DNA of 64,000 nt from DASXMR01 sp036495525 (GTDB taxonomy: Bacteria > Actinomycetota > Actinomycetes > Streptosporangiales > Streptosporangiaceae). Of this stretch, positions 49,684 to 57,354 are shown piece after piece. The notes beneath the pieces were generated by a model. The model had not been told where the DNA came from, made no database searches, and was given only the letters and a program-made list of their open reading frames with translations. The number at the start of each line of letters is the position of its first letter. Position 1 is the first letter of the stretch. The stretch covers positions 1 to 64,000 of the forward strand of contig DASXMR010000100.1 of NCBI GenBank assembly GCA_036495525.1, read 5' to 3'. The position numbers were made by a program, and so were the translations under genes.

Positions 49684-50532
49684 TCAGCCGAAGCGGCCGC
49701 CGACATAGTGGGCGGTCTCCTCTTCCGCTGGGTTCTCGAAGATCTGCTTCGTCTCGCCGTGCTCGACCAGACGGCCCTTGTTCAGGAAGATCGTCCGGTC
49801 GGACACCCTGGTCGCCTGAGCCAGGTTGTGGGTCACGATGATCACGGTGAGCTGCGGAACCAGGGTGCGGATGAGCGCCTCGATGGACTCGGTGGTGACC
49901 GGGTCAAGCGACGACGTCGGCTCGTCGAGCAGCAGCACGTCCGGGCTGATCGCCAGCGCCCTGGCGAGGCACAGCAGCTGCTGCTGGCCGCCGGACAGCC
50001 GGAACGGCGAGTCCTTCAGCCGGTCGGACACCGCGTCCCACAGGCCGACCTCCTGCAGCTGCTCCCTGGCGATGTCGCGCAGCCCGTTGCGGCTGGCCAT
50101 CCGGTGTGCCTTGACCCCGGCCACCACGTTGTCCATGATCGACATCGGGAAGGGGTTGGGCCGCTGGAAGAGCATCCCGACCTTGCGCCGCAGCGACATC
50201 AGCTCCACTGCGGGACTCCAGATGCTGCGCCCGTCAAGCAGCACGTCGCCCGCGTGCCGGTAGCCGGTCACCTTGTCGTTCATCCGGTTGAACGTGCGCA
50301 GCAGCGTGGTCTTGCCTGAGCCGGTCGGGCCGATCAGCGCCGTCACGGCGCCGCGCTGGACGTTCGCCGACAGGTCGCTGAGGATCGCGCGCTGGCCGAA
50401 GCTGAGGGTCAGGTCGACCGCCCGGAGCGCCGCGGCCTGGTCTGGCGTGGCGGCTGAGCCGTTCGCCGAGCCTCCGACAGCCGTGGCCGGAGTACCAGAG
50501 GAAACTCCTGCCGGGTCAGGATCGATCGACAT
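49684..50532 (-). CDS. pstB: Phosphate ABC transporter ATP-binding protein PstB
   Basis: The ATPase of the phosphate importer, 282 residues. It has the Walker A LIGPTGSGKTTLLRTFNRMN, the Q-loop region RRKVGMLFQRPNPFPMSI, the signature LSGGQQQLLCLARAL and the Walker B VLLLDEPTSSLD with H-loop IIVTHN. The PstB-specific phrase NPFPMSIMDNV is present. The first 30 residues are a Gly/Ala-rich extension. Gene order here is pstB-pstS-pstC-pstA, with pstB first rather than last, directly behind a PHO-box-like array. Confidence 0.96.
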   Translation of the reverse strand: MSIDPDPAGVSSGTPATAVGGSANGSAATPDQAAALRAVDLTLSFGQRAILSDLSANVQRGAVTALIGPTGSGKTTLLRTFNRMNDKVTGYRHAGDVLLDGRSIWSPAVELMSLRRKVGMLFQRPNPFPMSIMDNVVAGVKAHRMASRNGLRDIAREQLQEVGLWDAVSDRLKDSPFRLSGGQQQLLCLARALAISPDVLLLDEPTSSLDPVTTESIEALIRTLVPQLTVIIVTHNLAQATRVSDRTIFLNKGRLVEHGETKQIFENPAEEETAHYVGGRFG

Positions 50533-50607
50533 AACGCGCTGGCTCCCGTTGTCCTCGCTTCGCGGCCACCCGCCGGCTCTGCCCCGGCGCCCGGCCGGGA
50601 CAGCTCC

Positions 50608-50673
50608 GTTCTAGGGGACCAAGGTGTCTCGAAGATGAACGAGCGATAGACAGGAAGGCGACGCAAAGATGAC
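50608..50673 (-). promoter_or_regulatory. PHO-box-like array and -10 element upstream of pstB
   Basis: Reading the minus strand, four consecutive 11-base units begin GTC or GTT: GTCATCTTTGC, GTCGCCTTCCT, GTCTATCGCTC and GTTCATCTTCG (50673 down to 50630). Streptomyces PhoP binds such 11-nt direct repeats (GTTCACC type). The last unit sits where a -35 box is expected, and TAGAAC (50613-50608) follows 16 bases later as a -10. This is the arrangement of PhoP-activated promoters. Binding is inferred. Confidence 0.75.
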
Positions 50674-50738
50674 GAGTTGGAAAACAGGTCGTCCCGGTAG
50701 GAAACTCAGGCCTGGCCGACGCGTTTGCGCAGCATACG

Positions 50739-50770
50739 GGCGGCCCGCTGCTGATCGGCAGCGGGCCGCC
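50739..50770 (-). terminator. Hairpin terminator of the sulfurtransferase-DUF1416 operon
   Basis: A perfect 13-base inverted repeat, GGCGGCCCGCTGC and its complement, with a 6-base loop, lies 39 bases after the DUF1416 stop. No T-run follows, as often in actinobacteria. It insulates the PHO-box promoter from upstream transcription. Confidence 0.75.
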
Positions 50771-50808
50771 ATGCCTGGCAGGGCCGCGCGGTGCGCGCGG
50801 CCGGTGCG

Positions 50809-51129
50809 CTAGACCGCTACCACCAGCTCGGTGACCTTGCCGGTGTCGGCTGACACCTGATGCTCGGCCCGGATCCCGCCGGGCGCCAGCACCCGCAGTG
50901 TCCAGCTGCCGGGCGCGGCGAAGAACCGGAACCCGCCGTCCGCGCCGAGCGGGACCTCGGCCACGAACTCGCCACCGGAATCCAGCAGCCTGGCGTACCC
51001 GACCGGCACCGGCGAGCCGTTCTGCGTGACCCGGCCCTGTACCACCGCCTGGGTTCCTGGGTCGGTGGCCGCGGTCACCGGAGCGCCGCCGGCCGGCGCG
51101 CCGCAGCCGTCAGCTGCCGCCGCGGTCAT
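50809..51129 (-). CDS. DUF1416 domain protein
   Basis: A 106-residue protein of the actinobacterial DUF1416 family: VVQGRVTQNGSPVPVGYARLLD, GEFVAEVPLGADGGFRFFA and PGSWTLRVLAPGG. The conserved Cys lies in the N-terminal ADGCGAPAG. The predicted fold is a beta-sandwich like carboxypeptidase regulatory domains. It is almost always translationally coupled to a rhodanese; here its ATG overlaps the sulfurtransferase stop by four bases. A role in sulfur handling is inferred from that context only. Confidence 0.93.
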   Translation of the reverse strand: MTAAAADGCGAPAGGAPVTAATDPGTQAVVQGRVTQNGSPVPVGYARLLDSGGEFVAEVPLGADGGFRFFAAPGSWTLRVLAPGGIRAEHQVSADTGKVTELVVAV

Positions 51130-51968
51130 GAGGCGTCCCCGACGGCGATCGGGACGCCGACCAGGGACCCGTACTCGGTCCACGACCCGTCGTAGTTCTT
51201 CACGTTCGGCTGGCCGAGCAGCTCGTGCAGCACAAACCAGGTGTGCGCCGAGCGCTCGCCGATACGGCAGTAGGCGATCGTGTCCTTGCCGAAGTCCACG
51301 CCGGCCTCGTCGCCGTACAGGGCGCGCAGCGCGTCGTCGGTCTTGAACGAGCCGTCCTCCTCGGCCGCCTTGGACCATGGCACGTTCTTCGCGGTGGGGA
51401 TGTGACCGCCGCGCTGCGCCTGCTCCTGCGGCAGGTGAGCTGGCGCGAGCAGCCGGCCGGCGAACTCGTCCGGCGACCTGACGTCGACCAGGTTGCGCTG
51501 GCCGATGGCCGAGACGACCTCGTCACGGAACGCCCGGATCGAGGCGTCCTGCTCACTCGCCGAGTAACTCGTGGCAGCGCGCTTTGGCACGTCGGTCACC
51601 AGCTCGCGGGACTCCAGCTCCCACTTCTTGCGGCCGCCGTCGAGCAGCTTGACGTTCTGGTGCCCGTACAGCTTGAAGTACCAGTACGCGTAAGCGGCGA
51701 ACCAGTTGTTGTTCCCGCCGTACAGCACGACGGTGTCGTCGTTGCCGATGCCGCGCGCCGAGAGCAGCGCCTCGAAGCCAACCCGGTCGACGAAGTCACG
51801 GCGTACCGGGTCCTGCAGGTCGGTCTTCCAGTCGATCTTGACCGCGTTCCTGATGTGGCCCTTGTCGTAGGCGCTGGTGTCCTCGTCAACCTCGACCAGG
51901 ACAACGCCGGGGTCGCTGCCGTGGGCCTCGACCCAGTCGGCGCCCACCAGGACGTCAGAGCGGCTCAT
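51126..51968 (-). CDS. Thiosulfate sulfurtransferase (tandem rhodanese)
   Basis: A 280-residue two-domain rhodanese that transfers sulfane sulfur to thiols or cyanide. The N-domain is inactive (GNDDTVVLYGGNNNWFAAYAY). The C-domain carries the persulfide Cys in the loop YCRIGERSAHTWFVLHELLG, the form found in CysA/SseA-type actinobacterial enzymes. AAGGAGG lies 7 bases before the ATG. The gene forms an operon with DUF1416. Confidence 0.95.
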   Translation of the reverse strand: MSRSDVLVGADWVEAHGSDPGVVLVEVDEDTSAYDKGHIRNAVKIDWKTDLQDPVRRDFVDRVGFEALLSARGIGNDDTVVLYGGNNNWFAAYAYWYFKLYGHQNVKLLDGGRKKWELESRELVTDVPKRAATSYSASEQDASIRAFRDEVVSAIGQRNLVDVRSPDEFAGRLLAPAHLPQEQAQRGGHIPTAKNVPWSKAAEEDGSFKTDDALRALYGDEAGVDFGKDTIAYCRIGERSAHTWFVLHELLGQPNVKNYDGSWTEYGSLVGVPIAVGDAS

Positions 51969-52358
51969 AGCGATACCTCCTTGTTTGCGGTGCTACGGCC
52001 AGCACCTGGCTGGTGTCCTGGCCTGAAACGTCGGATGAGTGCGGCGGGGCTGATATGTCGCGCGGCCGTGCGGCCCGGTCAGCTCGCAGGGCGGCGGGTG
52101 CGTGCGGCCCCGGCAGCCCGATCCCGGCCCTGCCCGGCCGCGCGCTGGCGCGGCCAGGTCAACACAGGGCGGTTGCCACGCGGCAGAAGTCCACGGCCCG
52201 GCGCCTGGTCAGGGCCAGCTGGACGCGCCGCTCGCGGCCGGTCGCCCCGGCCCGGCTGCTGCCTGCCACGATGACGATCGTATGCCCGGCAGGCGATTTT
52301 GCCACCGCCAGGATGACGGCGGGCGAAAGAAATCCGGGCGTCACGACCGGCACAGCAA
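51969..52358. other. Gene-free stretch upstream of the sulfurtransferase
   Basis: Nearly 400 bases with no supported gene. It must contain the sulfurtransferase promoter. A minus-strand frame encoding about 79 residues starts two bases after the anti-sigma stop but runs through the terminator hairpin and has no ribosome site, so I do not call it. Confidence 0.5.
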
Positions 52359-52388
52359 CGGGTGCCGGGAGTACATTCCCGGCACCCG
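52359..52388 (-). terminator. Hairpin terminator of the sigma/anti-sigma operon
   Basis: CGGGTGCCGGGA, loop GTACAT, then the perfect 12-base complement, starting 13 bases after the anti-sigma stop on the minus strand. No T-run follows. Confidence 0.75.
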
Positions 52389-52400
52389 GCTCGGCCATGC

Positions 52401-53105
52401 TCAGCTTGTCTTGATCGAGATCAGCATCTTGCCGCCGGCCGTGATCTGGAACCCGGCCACGCTGCCGGCTGGCATCGGCACGGTGCTCGAGTAGCCGATA
52501 TCCGCATGCACGACCCGCCACATGGTGACCGGCCAGCGCCGTCCGTCGCTGCTCACTGCCCAGAACTTGCATACCGTGCCCGGCGGGATACCTCGCACGT
52601 AGACCATCGTGCCAGTGCCTGACGGCACCGGGCCGTAGCTGACCGAGGCGGTCACGTGCGTCTGATGGTCGGTGGCCTGCACTCGGTCGGGCCAGCCACC
52701 GTGCGAGGCGGCCACTTTCGGCTGGCCGAGCCCGCCGGTGGCAGCAACACCGCCCGCCACCCCGGCTCCCACCGCGATGACCGCGGCGGCAGCAAGCGAG
52801 AGCACCCCGCGCAGCCTGCTCCTCCTGCGCCGCCCGGCCACCTGGTCGAGCAGCGAGCCGAGCATCTCGTCCGGCGGTTCCTCCAGGTCCCTGACCTCAG
52901 CGTCGGCCATGGTGAGCCGCTCGGCATCGGCGAGCGGGACCCGCCCGAGCAGGGATGGCAGCCCGGCCAGGCCGGCCAGCTCCTCCCGGCACTCCGGGCA
53001 GTGGCTGAGGTGAATATCGACAATCGCACGCTCGGCTGGATCGATGGCCCCGACGACGTAGACACCGAGTGCCAGGCGCACGTCCTGGCAGGCGAGGCCG
53101 CTCAT
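52401..53105 (-). CDS. Zinc-finger anti-sigma factor
   Basis: A 234-residue membrane anti-sigma factor. The N-terminal zinc motif is HLSHCPECREELAGL (HxxxCxxC), with an earlier Cys in LACQDVRLAL. A cytoplasmic linker follows, then one transmembrane helix (VLSLAAAAVIAVGAGVAGGVA, about 100-122) and an external domain of about 110 residues with TASVSYGPVPSGTGTMVYV, VCKFWAV and AGSVAGFQITAGGK. The external part resembles the extracytoplasmic domain of RskA-like proteins. Its start overlaps the sigma factor stop by four bases, the usual arrangement for a cognate pair. Confidence 0.92.
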   Translation of the reverse strand: MSGLACQDVRLALGVYVVGAIDPAERAIVDIHLSHCPECREELAGLAGLPSLLGRVPLADAERLTMADAEVRDLEEPPDEMLGSLLDQVAGRRRRSRLRGVLSLAAAAVIAVGAGVAGGVAATGGLGQPKVAASHGGWPDRVQATDHQTHVTASVSYGPVPSGTGTMVYVRGIPPGTVCKFWAVSSDGRRWPVTMWRVVHADIGYSSTVPMPAGSVAGFQITAGGKMLISIKTS

Positions 53106-53602
53106 GGCGCGAGCCCCCGTTCCTCGAGTTCCAGCTTCAGTGCCCGGAGCGCGTAAAAGGTCCGGGACTTAACGGTGCCGGCCGGGATGCCGAGAACCGC
53201 GGCCGCCTCCGCCACCGACCTGCCCAGGTAGTAGGTCTGGAAGAGGACGCCGCGATGCTCGGGCCGCAGCGACCTGAGCGCGTCGGCGACGGCCCAGGAC
53301 TCCAGCGCCCGGTCTGCCTCATCCGGAGCCGAGATCAGCTCCAGGGCCCCTTCGCCGACCTCATGCGGCCGGGCCCGCCTGGCGCGGTAGGCATCGACGG
53401 CAAGATTCCTGGCGACCGCGAACAGCCAGGGCCGGGCTGGGCGCTCGGCGATGGCCTCCGGGTGCATCCAGGCACGCAGCAGCGTCTCTTGCACAATGTC
53501 CTCCGCGCGCTGCCGGTCACCGCTGGTAAGGTGCAGCGCATATCGCAGCAGCGGGCCCGCGTGCTCGGCGTACAGCGCACGCACAAGCGAGTCGTCAGAC
53601 AC
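53102..53602 (-). CDS. ECF-type RNA polymerase sigma factor
   Basis: A 166-residue sigma-70 family protein with regions 2 and 4 only. Region 2 has LLRYALHLTSGDRQRAEDIVQETLLRAWMHPE and PWLFAVARNLAVDAYRAR. Region 4 has LRSLRPEHRGVLFQTYYLGRSVAEAAAVLGIPAGTVKSR. I chose the GTG giving VSDDSLVRALYAEH; an upstream frame adds 27 low-complexity residues. The downstream anti-sigma gene is coupled. The inducing signal is unknown. Confidence 0.93.
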   Translation of the reverse strand: MSDDSLVRALYAEHAGPLLRYALHLTSGDRQRAEDIVQETLLRAWMHPEAIAERPARPWLFAVARNLAVDAYRARRARPHEVGEGALELISAPDEADRALESWAVADALRSLRPEHRGVLFQTYYLGRSVAEAAAVLGIPAGTVKSRTFYALRALKLELEERGLAP

Positions 53603-53733
53603 CGGCCCCCGGTCCTTCCGGGCACCTGTACTGTCCAGGCCTGCCACACCTGGTGATACGCGCGCGCCGCCCCGCCGGTTCACCGGCGGCTGTCCGTGCG
53701 GCCTCGCGCTCGCCGGTCAGGCGGCCGGTCATC

Positions 53734-53994
53734 TTAACCGCCAGCGAACGGCGGCAGCACCTCGATCACCGCCGCGTCCCGCAGGATCACCTGCTCGGGA
53801 GCCCTGGCGCCGACCGGGGTGCCGTCGACGAGGAACGAGGAGCGCGCCAGCACCGGCCCGAGACGCTGATCGCGCCCGTCCGGGCCGAGCGCGGCGGACA
53901 GCGCGGCGGCCAGGGTGTCGGCTGCGATGGTCTCCTCGGGCACGCCGGCCGCCTCCTTCGCCGCGGCCCAGTAGCGCAGGGTGACGTTCGCCAT
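53734..53994 (-). CDS. MoaD/ThiS-family sulfur carrier protein
   Basis: An 86-residue ubiquitin-like protein with VTLRYWAAAKEAAGVPEETI, FLVDGTPVGA and the C-terminal AVIEVLPPFAGG. The terminal GG is the site of adenylation and thiocarboxylation, so it is a sulfur donor, most simply for molybdopterin. There are no other molybdenum cofactor genes nearby. The dedicated activating enzyme is not in the window. Confidence 0.92.
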   Translation of the reverse strand: MANVTLRYWAAAKEAAGVPEETIAADTLAAALSAALGPDGRDQRLGPVLARSSFLVDGTPVGARAPEQVILRDAAVIEVLPPFAGG

Positions 53995-54098
53995 GTCAGC
54001 TATCCTCCCCTATAGCGGGCCCTGGTGATGCCAGCCGGGCTGCATCCGCGGGTTCGAGGTCCAGGGCAACAGCGCCGCGGGGCAGGAGGAGGCGGCGG

Positions 54099-54974
54099 TT
54101 GAGCAACGTGCTCGTGCTGACGAGTTCCGCTGAGCCCGCCGCCGAGATCCTGCCATCGCTGACGCTGCTGGCCCACCGGGTGCGGGTCGGCCCCGCTGAG
54201 CCGGCCACGCTGGCCGGGGCGGCCGACGCTGACGTGGTACTTGTCGACGCCCGGCGGGACCTCGTGCGAGCCAGGCAGCTCAGCCGGGTGCTGCACGGCA
54301 CCGGCAGCGGGCTGCCGGTACTGGCCATCGTCACCGAGGGCGGCTGGGCCGCGGTGACGCCCGACTGGGGCGTGACCGACCTGGTGCTCCACTCGGCCGG
54401 GCCGGGCGAGGTGGAGGCGAGGCTGCGGCTGGCCGTCGGCCTGGCCGGACGAGCGGCCGGCGCGGCTGACCCGGGCGAGGTGCGGGCGGGCGACCTGGCC
54501 ATCGACGAAGCTGCTTACTCAGCCCGGCTGCGCGGCCGCCCGCTCGACCTGACTTTCAAGGAATTCGAGCTGCTCAAGTTCCTGGCGCAGCATCCGCGCC
54601 GGGTCTTCACCAGGTCCCAGCTGCTGCAGGAGGTCTGGGGCTATGACTACTTCGGCGGTACCCGGACCGTTGACGTGCACGTCCGCCGGCTGCGCGCCAA
54701 GCTCGGCCCGGAGCATGAGGCGCTGATCGGGACGGTGCGCAACGTCGGCTACCGGTTCGTGCCAGGCGCAGCCGACAGCGCCGGGGAACCGGAGGCTGGC
54801 GAGCCCGGCGCTGATGACGACGGCGGCGGCCATGGCCGGCCAGCCAGCCGCGGCCAGCAGGGGGCCGGCGCCGCTCGCGGCCTGCCGGACGAACGGGCAC
54901 TTGCCGCCGTCCGGGGTGAGCGGTCAGCCACCCCGAGCTGGAAGGAGGGCCACCCTGCCCACGTCAGCCGGTAG
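54099..54974 (+). CDS. glnR: Nitrogen metabolism regulator GlnR (atypical OmpR-type response regulator)
   Basis: GlnR controls ammonium assimilation and other nitrogen genes in actinobacteria. The receiver-like domain (1-120) keeps the central Asp in ADVVLVDARRDL but lacks the acidic pair expected for phosphorylation, as in known GlnR proteins. The DNA-binding domain is near-identical in pattern to Streptomyces GlnR: LDLTFKEFELLKFLAQHPRR, LLQEVWGYDYFGGTRTVDVH, VRRLRAKLGPEH and GTVRNVGYRFV. A C-terminal tail of about 60 residues is low-complexity. A TTG start is supported by GAGGAGG just upstream. mshD follows 25 bases later, as in related genomes. Confidence 0.93.
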   Translation: MSNVLVLTSSAEPAAEILPSLTLLAHRVRVGPAEPATLAGAADADVVLVDARRDLVRARQLSRVLHGTGSGLPVLAIVTEGGWAAVTPDWGVTDLVLHSAGPGEVEARLRLAVGLAGRAAGAADPGEVRAGDLAIDEAAYSARLRGRPLDLTFKEFELLKFLAQHPRRVFTRSQLLQEVWGYDYFGGTRTVDVHVRRLRAKLGPEHEALIGTVRNVGYRFVPGAADSAGEPEAGEPGADDDGGGHGRPASRGQQGAGAARGLPDERALAAVRGERSATPSWKEGHPAHVSR

Positions 54975-54999
54975 CCAGCAGAGTCCGCCAGGTCAGCAC

Positions 55000-55950
55000 A
55001 TGCAGGTCAGCGGGCCGCTCGCCGAGCCAGCCGCGGCCGCGGTGCTCCGCCTGGTCAGCGACGCCGCCGAGGAAGACGGCGTCGCCCCGCTGTCGGAGCA
55101 CGTCCTGCTGCACCTGCGTTACGGCGGCGACCAGCAAGCGCGCAACCTGCTGCTGTATCGCGGTGGCGAGCTGGCCGGATACGCCCACCTGGATCCGACC
55201 GATCCGGTAGCCGGACCGAGCGGGGAGATGGTTGTGCACCCCAGCTACCGCCGCCAGGGACTTGGGCTCGCGCTGACCGGCGCCCTGCTGCGTGAGGCCG
55301 GTGACCGGCCGCTGCGGCTGTGGGCGCACGGCGACCTGCCCGGCGCGGTGGGGCTCGCCGCCGCGGCTGGCTTCACCCGGTCCCGTGCGCTCTGGCAGAT
55401 GCGCCGGTCGCTGCAGGCCCGGCTTGACCGCCCGCAGCTAGCGGACGGTGTCGCGGTGCGTACCTTCGTGGTCGGCCAGGACGAGGACGCCTGGCTCACG
55501 CTGAACGCGCTCGCGTTCGCAAGCCACCCCGAGCAGGGCGCCTGGACCAGGCAGGACCTGGACCTGCGCGAGCGCGAGGCCTGGTTCGACCCGGCCGGAT
55601 TCTTCCTGGCGGAGCGGGCCGGGCGGCTCGTCGGCTTTCACTGGACCAAGATCCACGGCCAGCGCGACGCAGCCGGTGGGCACGAGCACGACGCGATCGG
55701 CGAGGTCTACGTGGTGGGCGTCGACCCAGCGGAGCGCGGCACCGGGCTTGGCCGGGCGCTCACCCTGACCGGCCTGCGCTACCTGCGCGGCCGCGGCCTC
55801 GCCCAGGTCATGCTCTATGTCGACGAGGACAACACGGCGGCCATCCGGCTGTATGAGTCGCTGGGCTTCGCGCACTGGGACACCGACGTGATGTTCACCC
55901 GGCTGCCGTCCAGCGGCGGCGCGGCAGCTGGGCCAGCAGCGCGCAGCTAG
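55000..55950 (+). CDS. mshD: Mycothiol synthase
   Basis: MshD acetylates Cys-GlcN-Ins with acetyl-CoA to finish mycothiol, the main thiol of actinobacteria. The 316-residue protein is a tandem GNAT. The first domain has the acetyl-CoA loop VVHPSYRRQGLGLALTGALL. The second has EVYVVGVDPAERGTGLGRAL and YVDEDNTAAIRLYESLGF. I chose the ATG at 55000 (MQVSGPLAEP); the in-frame extension upstream runs inside glnR and looks non-coding. Confidence 0.95.
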   Translation: MQVSGPLAEPAAAAVLRLVSDAAEEDGVAPLSEHVLLHLRYGGDQQARNLLLYRGGELAGYAHLDPTDPVAGPSGEMVVHPSYRRQGLGLALTGALLREAGDRPLRLWAHGDLPGAVGLAAAAGFTRSRALWQMRRSLQARLDRPQLADGVAVRTFVVGQDEDAWLTLNALAFASHPEQGAWTRQDLDLREREAWFDPAGFFLAERAGRLVGFHWTKIHGQRDAAGGHEHDAIGEVYVVGVDPAERGTGLGRALTLTGLRYLRGRGLAQVMLYVDEDNTAAIRLYESLGFAHWDTDVMFTRLPSSGGAAAGPAARS

Positions 55951-56013
55951 CCTGGCGGATGATGCGAGCGGCGGGCCGCAGACGGGCTTCCGCCGGGCCG
56001 GCCGCAGCGGGGG

Positions 56014-56181
56014 CTAGCCCTGGCTGGAGGCGCGAGCCGGCCGGACCCCGAGCACCTCGTCCAGCTCGTCGGCGGTCAGCACCCGGTCGGCGGCTGCGAC
56101 CGCGGTGAGCACATCGGCGTAGAGATCTATCTCGTCGAGCGCCACGCGATCGTCTACCCGCAGGTCAAACTGGTCTCGCAC
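56014..56181 (-). CDS. Small conserved-looking acidic protein (55 aa)
   Basis: The GTG at 56181 follows a strong ribosome site (GGGAGGTGA) and encodes a 55-residue protein: VRDQFDLRVDDRVALDEIDL, YADVLTAVAAADRVLTADEL, then DEVLGV and a Pro/Arg/Ser tail. It is acidic and predicted helical, with no cysteine. I recall similar short proteins in actinobacteria but no function. An upstream extension of 28 codons has the composition of non-coding DNA. Confidence 0.75.
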   Translation of the reverse strand: MRDQFDLRVDDRVALDEIDLYADVLTAVAAADRVLTADELDEVLGVRPARASSQG

Positions 56182-56352
56182 CGCGCTCACCTCCCTCGCC
56201 GGCCCCGCGAATACGCCGCGAATGGGCCTGCTATCAGGGTAGGGCGGCCGGGCCGGCCCCGGCATGACCCATCGGGGTCATTTCCAGGACCACCCGCGTC
56301 CGCCCGAATTGCCCGTTACATGCCGGGTAGCGAGGGCATGGCTAGTCCGTTA

Positions 56353-56895
56353 CTAGTCAGTGCGGGCCGGGCCTGCTGCCCGGTGCTGGCCGGCCCGCCG
56401 CACGTAGTCCCTGGCGGTGTGCTCGAAGATCCGCCGGTCGGCGTCGGTGAGCTCGCGCACTACCCGGCCTGGCACCCCGGCGAACAGGACGCCATCAGGC
56501 ACCCGGCTGCCGGGCAGCACCACCGTCCCGGCTGCCACCAGGGCGCCGGTGCCGATCCTCGCCCGGCCGAGGACGATCGCGCCGATCCCCACCAGGGCTC
56601 CGGCCTCGACGGTCGCGCCGTGCACGACGGCCCGGTGGCCCAGGCTTACCTGCTCCGCCAGGATGACCGGCTCACCGGGATCGGCGTGCAGGCAGCACAG
56701 GTCCTGGATGTTGGACTCGGCGCCGACGACGATCTCGTCCTCGTCGGCACGCAGCACCGCGCCGTACCAGACGCTGGCGGCACGGCCGAGCGTGACCCGC
56801 CCGACCACCACGGCGCCGGGCGCGACCCAGGCATCCGGATGAATTGACGGATCGGCCAGGCCGCCGGACGAGCTCTCCGGACCCGCTGGTATCAC
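56353..56895 (-). CDS. Gamma-carbonic-anhydrase-like hexapeptide-repeat protein
   Basis: A 180-residue left-handed beta-helix protein. The repeat series runs from AWVAPGAVVVGRVTLGRAASVWYGAVLRAD through NIQDLCCLHADPG, VSLGHRAVVHGATVEAGALVGIGAIVL and GVPGRVVREL. Metal-ligand histidines occur in LHAD, LGHRAVVHG, matching gamma-CA/PaaY proteins. Whether it hydrates CO2 or has another role is unknown. I prefer the GTG at 56895; the upstream in-frame GTG at 56937 is possible. Confidence 0.88.
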   Translation of the reverse strand: MIPAGPESSSGGLADPSIHPDAWVAPGAVVVGRVTLGRAASVWYGAVLRADEDEIVVGAESNIQDLCCLHADPGEPVILAEQVSLGHRAVVHGATVEAGALVGIGAIVLGRARIGTGALVAAGTVVLPGSRVPDGVLFAGVPGRVVRELTDADRRIFEHTARDYVRRAGQHRAAGPARTD

Positions 56896-56937
56896 AGCCC
56901 ACCGCCCTTCCGCCTGGCCGCCGTGACCCGGCAGCAC

Positions 56938-57354
56938 AGCATCCCGCCAGCCGCCGGACGGCGGGCCCCGCTGCGCGCGGCGGGCGCAGACCGGCTCGCG
57001 CGGCCGGCCCCGGCCGGCCTGGCCGACGGCGCGGCAATTAGGCTCGTGCCGGAAGATTCTGCCAGTCAGCGGGCAGCCGCTGGCGCTCGGCCGGCAGTGT
57101 CAGCCGGGTCACGGTCCCAGCAAGACGACATAACGGGACAGTCAGCCGTTTCGGTTGCGGCTGGCGCGAACGCCGACAAGAGTCTTCCCCGTTACAACCG
57201 CAATGTCCTGCCGACGCCTGGTTATCCGGCGCAGCCTACGCCGGTGCCGCATTTACTGCCTGACCAATCCGCGGGCCCCGTCCGCCCCGCGGCCGGCCGG
57301 AGCACTTCTGGCCTAGTGACCGGGGCACGCCTGAATGACCTGACGGGTGACATC
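56938..57354. other. Gene-free stretch upstream of the DivIVA-like gene
   Basis: About 420 bases between divergent genes. The frame of the DivIVA-like gene stays open across it, but the translated sequence lacks codon bias and similarity, and a clear start lies at 57355. It should contain both divergent promoters; I cannot pick a convincing -10/-35 pair. Confidence 0.5.

Noticed and set aside
52159..52396. 79-codon minus-strand frame after the anti-sigma gene
   Set aside because: It reads through a perfect terminator hairpin, lacks a ribosome site and has no recognisable features.
56923..57354. 144-codon upstream extension of the DivIVA-like gene
   Set aside because: No codon bias or conserved sequence, and the DivIVA motif starts right after the ATG at 57355.
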